A DNA stretch of 5,184 nt, from positions 1-5,184 of the forward strand of contig JAHEXO010000209.1 of NCBI GenBank assembly GCA_023252065.1, read 5' to 3'. Shown here piece by piece: positions 1 to 5,184 of this stretch; the stretch's first letter is position 1; each line of letters opens with the position of its first letter. The position numbers and the translations under genes were made by a program. This DNA is from Nocardioides sp. GTDB taxonomy: Bacteria; Actinomycetota; Actinomycetes; Propionibacteriales; Nocardioidaceae. Below the pieces are notes generated by a model. It worked only from the letters and a program-made list of their open reading frames with translations. It was not told the DNA's origin and searched no databases.

Positions 1-113
1 CCAAGGCCCGGGAGGAGCGCGACCGCGCGCGGGTCAAGGCGGGCGACCTGCGCCGCGGCACCGTGTCGTCCAGCAGCCAGGTGCCTCCGCCGCGCGGCCA
101 AGTGCCCAAGTGA
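1..113 (+). CDS. C-terminal end of an unidentified protein (partial)
   Basis: This is the last 36 codons of a gene that enters from the left. The reading frame starts with the codon at position 3 and ends with TGA at 111-113. The visible tail is charged at first (KAREERDRARVKAGDLRRG) and then rich in Ser, Pro and Gly (SSSSQVPPPRGQVPK). It looks like a flexible cytoplasmic C-terminus, with no membrane segment or catalytic motif. Its stop overlaps the GTG start of the methyltransferase by four bases (GTGA, 110-113), so the two are probably co-transcribed and translationally coupled. In many actinomycetes the gene in front of this methyltransferase is an APC-family permease beside TrkA genes, and a charged tail would fit that. 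The identity is an inference from remembered context and is not shown by the residues here. Confidence 0.6.
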   Translation, partial: KAREERDRARVKAGDLRRGTVSSSSQVPPPRGQVPK

Positions 114-1243
114 CCGGCTCGCGTCCTTCGCGTCCGCCACGCCGGCAGCGGCGCGAGCGCGCCCCGCGCGGCGCCTCCCACGTGGGGGAGCGGTTCGAGG
201 CCGAGGTCGGCCCCGTCGCACACGGCGGGCACTGCGTCGTCCGCCACGACGACCGGGTGGTGTTCGTCCGGCACGCCCTGCCGGGGGAGCGGGTCGTGGT
301 CGTGGTGACCGAGGGTCGTGACGGTGACCGGTTCTGGCGCGGCGACGCGGAGTCGGTGCTCGTGGCCTCGCCCGACCGGGTGGAGCCGCCGTGTCCCTAC
401 GCGGGGCCGGGCCTGTGCGGAGGGTGCGACTTCCAGCACGTCACACCCGCGGGCCAGCGGGCCCTCAAGGCGGCGGTGGTCCGCGAGCAGCTCTCCCGGC
501 TCGCCGGGCTCGACCTCCCGGTGGCCGTCGAGGAGGTGCCGCCGTCGCTGCGGTGGCGCACACGCATGCGCTACGTCGCGCTTCCCGGTGGTGGACGCGG
601 ACTCCACGTCCACCGGTCCGACGAGGTGGTCGAGATCGACGACTGCCTGCTGGACGCCGGCGGCCCGACCCGGGTCCGGGAGTCGGTGGAGACCACGCAC
701 GGCAGCCACGACTTCGTGGTCGACCCCGACGGCTTCTGGCAGTCGCACGTCGAGGCGCCGCGGCTCCTGGTGGAGACCGTGCTGTCGATGCTCGCGCCCC
801 AGCCGGGGGAGCGGGTGCTCGACCTCTACGCCGGCGTCGGGCTCTTCGCCGCCTTCCTGGCCGATGCGGTCGGGCTCGCAGGGCGGGTGGTGGCCGTCGA
901 GGGCTCGCCACAGGCCTGCCGGGACGCCCGGGCCAACCTCGCGCCGCAGGTCCAGGTCACGCAGGGAGCTGTGGACCGCGTGCTGGCGGCGTCGTACGAC
1001 GAGCCGTTCGACCTCGTCGTCCTCGACCCGCCGCGCGAGGGTGCTCGCCGTACCGTCGTCGAGCAGGTCGCCGACCGCGCGCCCCGGGCGATCGCCTACG
1101 TGGCCTGCGACCCGGCCGCGCTCGCCCGCGACCTCGCGACGTTCGCCGGGTCGGGCTACTCGCTGCGCGAGCTGCGGGCGTTCGACCTGTTCCCGATGAC
1201 CAATCACGTCGAGTGCGTCGCTCTGCTGGAAAGAGACCGCTGA
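110..1243 (+). CDS. class I SAM-dependent RNA (uracil-5-)-methyltransferase, TrmA/RumA (RlmD-like) family with TRAM domain
   Basis: This protein of 377 residues is expected to put a methyl group on C5 of a uridine in rRNA or tRNA, using S-adenosylmethionine in the cytoplasm. In order it shows a basic Arg-rich N-terminus (1-22), a TRAM-like RNA-binding domain (about 24-83), and a [4Fe-4S] site (C95, C103, C106 and C179). The Rossmann methyltransferase domain follows, with a GFWQ SAM-contact motif (Q211), DLYAGVG (238-244) and DPPR (306-309). The nucleophile is C333 in ACDP, and a C-terminal FPMTNHVE supplies the likely general base E368. Spacings C106-C179, Q211-C333 and C333-E368 match E. coli RlmD as I remember it, but C179-Q211 is about 70 residues shorter, so the central domain is compact. 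The GTG start at 110 is chosen because it overlaps the upstream stop. A later GTG at 182 would cut close to the TRAM domain. The target (23S rRNA or tRNA) cannot be told from the sequence, so no symbol is given. Confidence 0.93.
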   Translation: MTGSRPSRPPRRQRRERAPRGASHVGERFEAEVGPVAHGGHCVVRHDDRVVFVRHALPGERVVVVVTEGRDGDRFWRGDAESVLVASPDRVEPPCPYAGPGLCGGCDFQHVTPAGQRALKAAVVREQLSRLAGLDLPVAVEEVPPSLRWRTRMRYVALPGGGRGLHVHRSDEVVEIDDCLLDAGGPTRVRESVETTHGSHDFVVDPDGFWQSHVEAPRLLVETVLSMLAPQPGERVLDLYAGVGLFAAFLADAVGLAGRVVAVEGSPQACRDARANLAPQVQVTQGAVDRVLAASYDEPFDLVVLDPPREGARRTVVEQVADRAPRAIAYVACDPAALARDLATFAGSGYSLRELRAFDLFPMTNHVECVALLERDR

Positions 1244-1640
1244 CCTGCGGGAACGCGAAACTATGGGGCCCGTCCGTCATCGAAGGCACGGTTAGGGCGC
1301 ACCTTGGGGGGCCCAGACGAGACTCACAAGGTGGTGAGGCTGAATTGGCAACTTCCGACGGGACCAGGCCAGACCGAGCCTGTATCGGAACAGTCACCTC
1401 GATTGTCCTGCCATGCTTCCGACGCGGACTCATTGACCTGTTCGCCCGGAATGAGAGCTTTGTCCGCACTCCCGGCGAACGGACTCACCCGCGGCTGGCC
1501 TCGTGTCGGCTGCCGACCAGTTTTGCGAGCCATCCGCGTGGGGTTGGTAGCTGTACTGATCGGGCACGTTGGTCGAGATCGTGTTCATCGAATCCTGCTT
1601 GTTTGGCGGAACTGCTTCTTCGAGTTATTGGACGGCGGCT
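1244..1640. other. 397-base lower-GC intergenic region without a supported gene
   Basis: This stretch lies between the methyltransferase stop and the response-regulator stop, so two convergent transcription units should end in it. By hand count its 60-base lines run from about 53 to 68 % GC, against about 75 % in the neighbouring coding sequence. Open frames across it, including a 69-codon minus-strand frame at 1533-1324, have no ribosome binding site and resemble no protein family that I recognise. I see no classic GC hairpin followed by a T run at either operon end. It may be a degenerate or acquired segment, or a long spacer that holds termination signals I cannot resolve. The only structure I can point to is the hairpin at 1440-1480 and some short direct repeats. 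Confidence 0.6.
1440..1480. repeat. imperfect inverted repeat (hairpin) in the intergenic region
   Basis: GTTCGCC at 1440-1446 is the exact reverse complement of GGCGAAC at 1474-1480. Directly inside the left arm, CGGA at 1447-1450 pairs with TCCG at 1463-1466, with CACTCCC bulged on the right side. The loop is ATGAGAGCTTTG. It could fold in RNA from either strand. There is no T run after it on either side, so it is not a canonical Rho-independent terminator. A chance origin cannot be excluded. Confidence 0.35.
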
Positions 1641-2297
1641 TCAGTCCCCCACCCGGCCGGTGTCGTAGGCCCACATCGCGATCTCGACCCGGTTGCGGGC
1701 GCCGATCTTGGTCAGCAGGCTGGCGACGTGGGTCTTGGCGGTCGTCAGGCCGATTAAGAGGTCGGTGGCGATCTCGGCGTTCGTGCGGCCACGGGCGACG
1801 AGCGCCAGCACCTCCTCCTCTCGGTCGGTGAGCGGCTCGATCGGTTGGGTACGTCGTTTCGACGGTTCCCTGGCAGCCAGGGTGGCCAGCAACCGCCGCG
1901 TGATGTTCGGCGCGATCAGGGCATCGCCGACGGCGGCGGCATGCACGGCCTGGACAAGCAGCTCCGGCCCGGCGTCCTTGAGCAGAAAGCCTCGGGCGCC
2001 GGCCCGAAGCGCGCCGTGGACGTACTCGTCGAGGTCGAAGGTCGTGATCACGACCACCGCGATGGGGTCTGGGACGCCCCGACCGGCGAGGAGCTCGGTC
2101 ACCTCGATGCCGTCGAGCCCGGGCATCCGGATGTCGACCAGGCACACATCGGGGGTGAGCCGACGCGCCAGCTCGACCGCGGCGTGGCCGTCGGCGGCCT
2201 GACCGACGACCTCGATGTCGGGCTGGGCTTCGAGGATCATGGACAGGCCGGTGCGCACCAGATCCTGGTCGTCGGCCACCAGCACGCGCACCGTCAT
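1641..2297 (-). CDS. NarL/FixJ (LuxR-type) DNA-binding response regulator
   Basis: This 218-residue cytoplasmic regulator is a normal length for the NarL family. Residues 1-120 form a receiver domain, with the acidic pocket D9/D10, the phosphoacceptor D55 (LVDIRMPG), T85/T86 in VITTFD, and K107 in FLLKDA. A short linker leads to a LuxR-type helix-turn-helix (about 154-218) with LTDREEEVLALVARG, the NAEIATDL turn, and a recognition helix beginning TTAKTHVASLLTKIGA. All key residues are present. I chose ATG at 2297 over a GTG at 2336 because a strong GGAGG (2305-2309 on the minus strand) sits 7 bases upstream and residue 2 begins the conserved TVRVLVADDQ strand. The start overlaps the kinase stop as ATGA (2294-2297), which indicates translational coupling. 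Its likely partner is the adjacent kinase. Its likely target is the divergent promoter region at 3437-3567, which is inferred from layout. Confidence 0.95.
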   Translation of the reverse strand: MTVRVLVADDQDLVRTGLSMILEAQPDIEVVGQAADGHAAVELARRLTPDVCLVDIRMPGLDGIEVTELLAGRGVPDPIAVVVITTFDLDEYVHGALRAGARGFLLKDAGPELLVQAVHAAAVGDALIAPNITRRLLATLAAREPSKRRTQPIEPLTDREEEVLALVARGRTNAEIATDLLIGLTTAKTHVASLLTKIGARNRVEIAMWAYDTGRVGD

Positions 2298-3436
2298 CCG
2301 CCTACCTCCGTCGGCAGCTCGGCGTCCACCGTCCACCCGCCCTCGGGCGCCGGCCCGGCACGCAGCGTGCCGCCTAGCAGCTGCACGCGCTCGGTCATCC
2401 CCAGCAGCCCGAAGCCGCGGCTCGCCGGCCGCGCCGGGTCGATCCGACCGTCGTCGGTCACGCGCAGCCGCAGCCTTCCTGCACCCTCGACGACCCGGAT
2501 CTCCACACGCGTGGCGTTGCGGGCGTGCCGGAGGGCGTTGGTCAGCGCCTCTTGCGCCAGCCGGTAGACCGCCGTGTCGACCTGGAGCGGAAGTTGGTCC
2601 AGGTCCGCCGGCAGCTCCACGTCAACGACAGGGGCCGAGTCGCGGCGGGCGAGGGACATCAGGTCGGCAACGCCGGGCTGGGGGGCGTACTCCGCAGGCG
2701 CTCCGTCGCGCAGCACCCGGACCATCGCCCGCATCTCCGCGAGAGTCCGCGATGCTTCCCCTTCGATGGCCGCCAGCGCCTCGAGCCCCGCCTCGGGTCG
2801 CTGCCTGGCCATCGCCCGGCCCGCCTGCGCCTGCACAGCGATCGCCGAGACGTGATGGGCGACTATGTCGTGCAGCTCACGCGCGAGGCCGACCCGCTCC
2901 TGGCTGCGGATCTGGTCCAACGCCCGGCGACGGCTCTCGGCGCGGTAGCGGAACGCCGCTCCGCCCGCCGCCGCAGCCACCAGAACGCCGAATCCACCGA
3001 AGAGCTCGGCCGGCCCGGTGTAGTCGGTCGCAGTGCTGAATACCGCAGCGACCAGCACCACCGCCAGCCCGATCACGATCTGACGCCCTGAGCCCCAGCG
3101 GACCAGCGCGTACACCAGCACCAGGACGTAGATCATCGTGTTCAGGCCCACACCCGGGATCCCGGCCAGCTGGCTCGCCAGACCCAACGCCATGCCGGTG
3201 CCGAAGCCCACCACGACGCAGACCAACGGGTGGGTACGCCGCCACAGCATTACCGGCGCGAGCCCGACCGTCACGATCGTCACGACCGGCCGCCAGGCGA
3301 CGTCATCCCGGAGGACTCCCTCGAGCAGCGCCGTCACCATCAACGCCCCGACCAGCACCCAGTCGCGCGACACCCGTTTGGGAACGGCGGCTGCGCGGGG
3401 CTCGGCCCACAGCGAGCGCAGGGCGTTGGTGATCAC
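2294..3436 (-). CDS. membrane sensor histidine kinase, DesK/NarX-like HisKA_3 family
   Basis: This 380-residue kinase should autophosphorylate on histidine and pass the phosphate to the adjacent NarL-type regulator. The N-terminal half is hydrophobic, with about five to six membrane segments (roughly 25-43, 50-65, 70-90, 98-113, 119-134 and 146-162). Only short loops connect them, so there is no large extracellular sensor domain and sensing is probably within the membrane. The HisKA_3 dimerisation helix contains LARELHDIVAHHVSA with phosphoacceptor H189. The HATPase_c domain (about 282-376) has the N box QEALTNALRHA (N300), the G1 box VTDDG (326-330) and GFGLLGMTER (341-350). The usual last glycine of DxGxG is replaced by I332. 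The start is GTG at 3436-3434, with only a weak ribosome binding site upstream. A GTG at 3373 is possible but would remove the charged N-terminus. The gene diverges from the ABC transporter operon, whose expression it probably controls. Confidence 0.93.
   Translation of the reverse strand: MITNALRSLWAEPRAAAVPKRVSRDWVLVGALMVTALLEGVLRDDVAWRPVVTIVTVGLAPVMLWRRTHPLVCVVVGFGTGMALGLASQLAGIPGVGLNTMIYVLVLVYALVRWGSGRQIVIGLAVVLVAAVFSTATDYTGPAELFGGFGVLVAAAAGGAAFRYRAESRRRALDQIRSQERVGLARELHDIVAHHVSAIAVQAQAGRAMARQRPEAGLEALAAIEGEASRTLAEMRAMVRVLRDGAPAEYAPQPGVADLMSLARRDSAPVVDVELPADLDQLPLQVDTAVYRLAQEALTNALRHARNATRVEIRVVEGAGRLRLRVTDDGRIDPARPASRGFGLLGMTERVQLLGGTLRAGPAPEGGWTVDAELPTEVGG
2305..2309 (-). promoter_or_regulatory. 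ribosome binding site of the response regulator (decides the start)
   Basis: The minus strand reads GGAGG here, 7 bases upstream of ATG at 2297-2295 and inside the end of the kinase gene. It is the strongest Shine-Dalgarno sequence in the operon. It fixes the regulator start at 2297 and makes the 13-residue longer GTG version (from 2336) unlikely. Confidence 0.8.
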
Positions 3437-3459
3437 CCGCCCAGCCTAGGGACCGCCGA

Positions 3460-3531
3460 GGCGTCGGGGACCGACCAAAAGAACGAGACCCCGCTCCTCC
3501 CATAGGCGGAGGCGGGTCCGGCCCCGACGCC
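3460..3531. repeat. nested inverted repeats in the divergent promoter region
   Basis: GGCGTCGGGG at 3460-3469 is the perfect reverse complement of CCCCGACGCC at 3522-3531, with 52 bases between them. Inside lies an imperfect hairpin: 3487-3491 (GACCC) pairs with 3514-3518 (GGGTC), 3494-3497 (CTCC) with 3508-3511 (GGAG), and CC with GG around the loop CATA (3501-3504). The left outer arm also forms a small local palindrome, GTCGG-GGA-CCGAC (3463-3475). The layout fits paired operator sites for a dimeric regulator. In RNA it could also form a long structured leader of the ABC operon. Confidence 0.6.
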
Positions 3532-3541
3532 GATGTCCGCA

Positions 3542-3556
3542 CGCCGCGACGCGGCG
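3542..3556. promoter_or_regulatory. 15-bp palindrome overlapping the ABC ATPase ribosome binding site
   Basis: CGCCGCG at 3542-3548 and CGCGGCG at 3550-3556 are perfect reverse complements around a single A. The right arm runs into the Shine-Dalgarno-like GGCGAGGG (3553-3560), which precedes the ATG at 3568 by 7 bases. It could be a protein-binding site. In mRNA, a 5-bp stem with a CGACG loop could partly hide the ribosome binding site. In such GC-rich DNA, chance remains possible. Confidence 0.45.
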
Positions 3557-3567
3557 AGGGTTGTCAC

Positions 3568-4467
3568 ATGATCACTGTTGAGTCACTGACCCGGAGGTAC
3601 GCCGGCTTCACCGCCGTCGACAACGTCTCCTTCACCGCCCTGCCCGGACGCGTCACCGGCTTCCTCGGCCCGAACGGCGCCGGCAAGTCCACCACGATGC
3701 GCATCATGGTCGGCCTGACCGTCCCGACGTCCGGCACCGCGACCATCAACGGAAAGCGATTCGCCGACCTCCCCAACCCTGGCCTCGAGGTGGGCGTCCT
3801 CCTGGACGCCTCCGCCCAGCACGCCGGCCGCACCGGACACGAGATCCTCACGATCGCCGCCGCCACCATGGGTCTGCCCCGCAGACGCGTCGACGAGATA
3901 CTCGAGCTCGTCAGCCTGAGTCCGCCGGAGGCCCAGCGCCGCGTGCGCCACTACTCCCTTGGCATGCGTCAACGCCTCGGCATCGGCACCGCGCTGATCG
4001 GGGACCCTCAGGTGCTGATCCTCGACGAACCGGCCAACGGGCTCGACCCAGCCGGGATCCGGTGGATGCGCGACCTGCTGACGGGCTTCGCCAGCCAGGG
4101 CGGCACCGTCCTGTTGTCCTCGCACCTGCTCCACGAGATCGAGGTCATCGCCGACGACCTGGTCGTCATCGGCAACGGAAAGATCGTCGCGGCCGGCACC
4201 AAGGAAGAGCTGCTCGCCGCAGCGGGGACTCTCGCCAGGTCAACGTCCCCGCGCGACCTCGCCCACGCGCTCGAGCAGGCCGGGATCCCCAGCACGCTCG
4301 CCAGCGACGGCTCGGTCCGCACCGATGCCGACCCCGCTCGGGTCGGGACCGTGGCCCAGACCGCCGGCATCGCCCTCACCGAGCTCCGGTCCGCCGACAG
4401 CGCCGGCCTCGAAGACATGTTCCTGTCGCTCACCGCCGACACCCAACGCGAAGGAGTTGCGGCATGA
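3568..4467 (+). CDS. ABC transporter ATP-binding protein (DrrA/CcmA-like, ABC-2 exporter type)
   Basis: This 299-residue cytoplasmic ATPase should energise export through the permease encoded next to it. The nucleotide-binding domain fills about residues 2-215. It contains Walker A GPNGAGKST (34-42, K40), the signature YSLGMRQRL (129-137), Walker B VLILDEP (149-155, with E154 as catalytic base), the D-loop NGLD (157-160) and the switch H186. The position aligned with the Q-loop glutamine is D80 (GVLLDAS). This replacement is one I associate with this actinobacterial subfamily. The C-terminal 80 residues form the accessory domain usual in DrrA-like exporter ATPases and end in EDMFLSLT. The ATG at 3568 is preceded by GGCGAGGG (3553-3560). 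The stop overlaps the permease ATG (ATGA, 4464-4467), so the two subunits are coupled. The substrate is unknown. Drugs, antimicrobial peptides or lipids are usual for this family when paired with a two-component system. Confidence 0.95.
   Translation: MITVESLTRRYAGFTAVDNVSFTALPGRVTGFLGPNGAGKSTTMRIMVGLTVPTSGTATINGKRFADLPNPGLEVGVLLDASAQHAGRTGHEILTIAAATMGLPRRRVDEILELVSLSPPEAQRRVRHYSLGMRQRLGIGTALIGDPQVLILDEPANGLDPAGIRWMRDLLTGFASQGGTVLLSSHLLHEIEVIADDLVVIGNGKIVAAGTKEELLAAAGTLARSTSPRDLAHALEQAGIPSTLASDGSVRTDADPARVGTVAQTAGIALTELRSADSAGLEDMFLSLTADTQREGVAA
4451..4456 (+). promoter_or_regulatory. ribosome binding site of the ABC-2 permease
   Basis: AAGGAG lies 7 bases before ATG at 4464, inside the 3' end of the ATPase gene. 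Together with the ATGA overlap it firmly sets the permease start. Confidence 0.8.
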
Positions 4468-5184
4468 CCGCCACGATCACCAATCCGGCCACCAACACGG
4501 AAGCCGCTTCGGTCCACCGGACCGCCCAGCCCATGCCGACCACGCGGTTGGTGAAGGTCGAGCTGCGCAAGATGTTCGACACCCGCTCCGGGTTCTGGAT
4601 GCTCATCAGCATCGCCGTCCTGTCGCCCATCTCGGCCGGGTCGCTCCTCGTCCTCGGCCTCAACAGCGACGTCACCTACCAGAACTTCGTGCGGGCGAGC
4701 GGGTTCCCGATGTCAGTGATCTTGCCGATCATCGCGATCCTGGCCGTCACGGGTGAGTGGAGCCAGCGAAGTGGGCTCACCACATTCACCCTGGTACCCA
4801 GCCGCGAACGCGTGATCGGCGCCAAGGCGATAGCGACCCTCCTGGTGGGCCTCGGCGCCGTCTCCGTCGCCTTTGCGGTTGGCGCCCTCGGCAACGTGGC
4901 CGGGTCCGCACTCGCAGGCGTCGACACCGCGTGGGACATCTCGTTGTCCATGGCACTCCAGATGGTGCTCTACAACCTGGTGGGCATGGCCTTCGGCTTC
5001 GCACTCGGTGTCGTGCTGCGCAACTCCGCGGGCGCGATCGTGGGCTACTTCGTCGCTTCACTGGTCATGCCCGGCATTCTCGCGCTCCTGGCTCAGGTGC
5101 GTTCGTGGTTCGAGGACCTGCAGCCGTGGATCGACTGGCACTACACGCAGGTGGCGCTCCTCGATGGCGCCACGAACACTGTCA
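4464..5184 (+). CDS. ABC-2 type transporter permease subunit (partial, runs off the right edge)
   Basis: An open frame runs from ATG at 4464 to the last base of the window without a stop, giving 240 visible residues. It is the membrane partner of the ATPase just upstream, with which it overlaps by four bases. A hydrophilic N-terminus (1-42) contains LVKVELRKMFDTRSGFW, the amphipathic entry segment seen in ABC-2 permeases. Predicted membrane helices follow at about 44-66, 82-97, 118-142, 160-185 and 190-211. Between helices two and three is the stretch EWSQRSGLTTFTLVPSRERV (98-117), a cytoplasmic-loop pattern frequent in actinobacterial ABC-2 permeases. Such proteins usually have six helices and about 250-280 residues, so only the last helix and tail should be missing. 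The exported substrate cannot be read from the sequence. Confidence 0.9.
   Translation, partial: MTATITNPATNTEAASVHRTAQPMPTTRLVKVELRKMFDTRSGFWMLISIAVLSPISAGSLLVLGLNSDVTYQNFVRASGFPMSVILPIIAILAVTGEWSQRSGLTTFTLVPSRERVIGAKAIATLLVGLGAVSVAFAVGALGNVAGSALAGVDTAWDISLSMALQMVLYNLVGMAFGFALGVVLRNSAGAIVGYFVASLVMPGILALLAQVRSWFEDLQPWIDWHYTQVALLDGATNTV

Larger units (their letters stand above)
3437..3567. promoter_or_regulatory. divergent promoter/operator region between the two-component operon and the ABC operon
   Basis: These 131 bases separate the GTG of the kinase (minus strand) from the ATG of the ABC ATPase (plus strand), so both promoters must lie here or overlap the gene starts. The region is rich in inverted repeats. 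They are a 10-bp perfect pair at 3460-3469 and 3522-3531, a nested hairpin at 3487-3518, GTCGG/CCGAC at 3463-3467 and 3471-3475, and a palindrome at 3542-3556. On the minus strand TAGGCT (3450-3445) fits a TANNNT -10 box about 8 bases before the kinase GTG, without a convincing -35 box. I could not assign a -10 box for the ABC operon. Control by the neighbouring response regulator is an inference from layout. Confidence 0.6.

Noticed and set aside
1265..1314. Two GGGCCC sites (1266-1271 and 1309-1314) as a possible methyltransferase terminator
   Set aside because: Each is its own palindrome, the loop between them would be long and unstructured, and no T run follows. This is likely chance in GC-rich DNA.
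1324..1533. 69-codon minus-strand open frame in the spacer, considered as a small gene
   Set aside because: It has an ATG but no Shine-Dalgarno sequence, composition close to random translation, and no motif or membrane segment. I cannot support it as a gene.
1577..1598. T-arm-like sequence resembling the 3' part of a tRNA (GTTCATCGAATCC)
   Set aside because: The T loop is interrupted by two extra bases, there is no matching T stem or acceptor arm, and no CCA end. It is too weak to call a tRNA or an attachment-site remnant.
391..1668. 425-codon plus-strand open frame overlapping the methyltransferase and the spacer
   Set aside because: It is an out-of-frame reading of the methyltransferase, extremely rich in Arg, Ala, Pro and Gly and without any domain. 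The true frame carries every catalytic motif. Long shadow frames are expected at this GC.
2298..2336. Longer response-regulator start (GTG at 2336)
   Set aside because: It adds 13 residues of low-complexity sequence before the conserved receiver start. The ATG at 2297 has GGAGG at ideal spacing and the usual ATGA overlap.
1845..3039. Long plus-strand open frames (1845-2567 and 2215-3039) opposite the two-component genes
   Set aside because: They are antisense shadows of the kinase and regulator, with low-complexity composition, no ribosome binding site and no recognisable family.
1..5184. CRISPR array, insertion sequence, integrase or toxin-antitoxin genes
   Set aside because: I saw no regularly spaced repeats, no transposase or recombinase motifs, no terminal inverted repeats with target duplication, and no small paired genes.

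Overview
The window comes from a high-GC Gram-positive bacterium, most likely an actinomycete. Coding stretches are above 70 % GC with G/C-rich third codon positions, start codons are ATG or GTG, and genes join through 4-base stop/start overlaps. The protein families also fit: a TrmA/RumA-type methyltransferase with the ACDP catalytic motif, and a DesK/NarL-type two-component system beside an ABC-2 exporter. No species can be named from the sequence alone.

Left part (1-1243, + strand): the last 36 codons of an unidentified gene run through a GTGA overlap into a class I SAM-dependent RNA methyltransferase that carries a four-cysteine iron-sulfur site. This is a housekeeping RNA-modification gene with an unusually short central domain. 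It is followed by about 400 bases (1244-1640) of clearly lower GC in which I support no gene. That stretch holds one imperfect hairpin and a few short direct repeats.

Right part (1641-5184): a regulatory and transport module. A membrane histidine kinase (3436 down to 2294) and a NarL/LuxR-type response regulator (2297 down to 1641) lie on the minus strand and are joined by an ATGA overlap. Diverging from them, an ABC ATPase (3568-4467) and an ABC-2 permease (4464 to beyond the window edge) lie on the plus strand and are also joined by an ATGA overlap. The 131-base gap between the two operons (3437-3567) must hold both promoters. It contains a nested set of inverted repeats, including a 10-bp perfect pair and a 15-bp palindrome that overlaps the ATPase ribosome binding site.

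The likely logic is that the kinase senses an envelope or drug signal, the regulator binds the divergent region, and the exporter is switched on. This resembles in layout the Bacillus subtilis LnrJK/LnrLMN (linearmycin) system. The arrangement is common in actinomycetes, so the module is not new as a type. The specific ligand, the operator architecture and the compact methyltransferase are the parts worth a second look.
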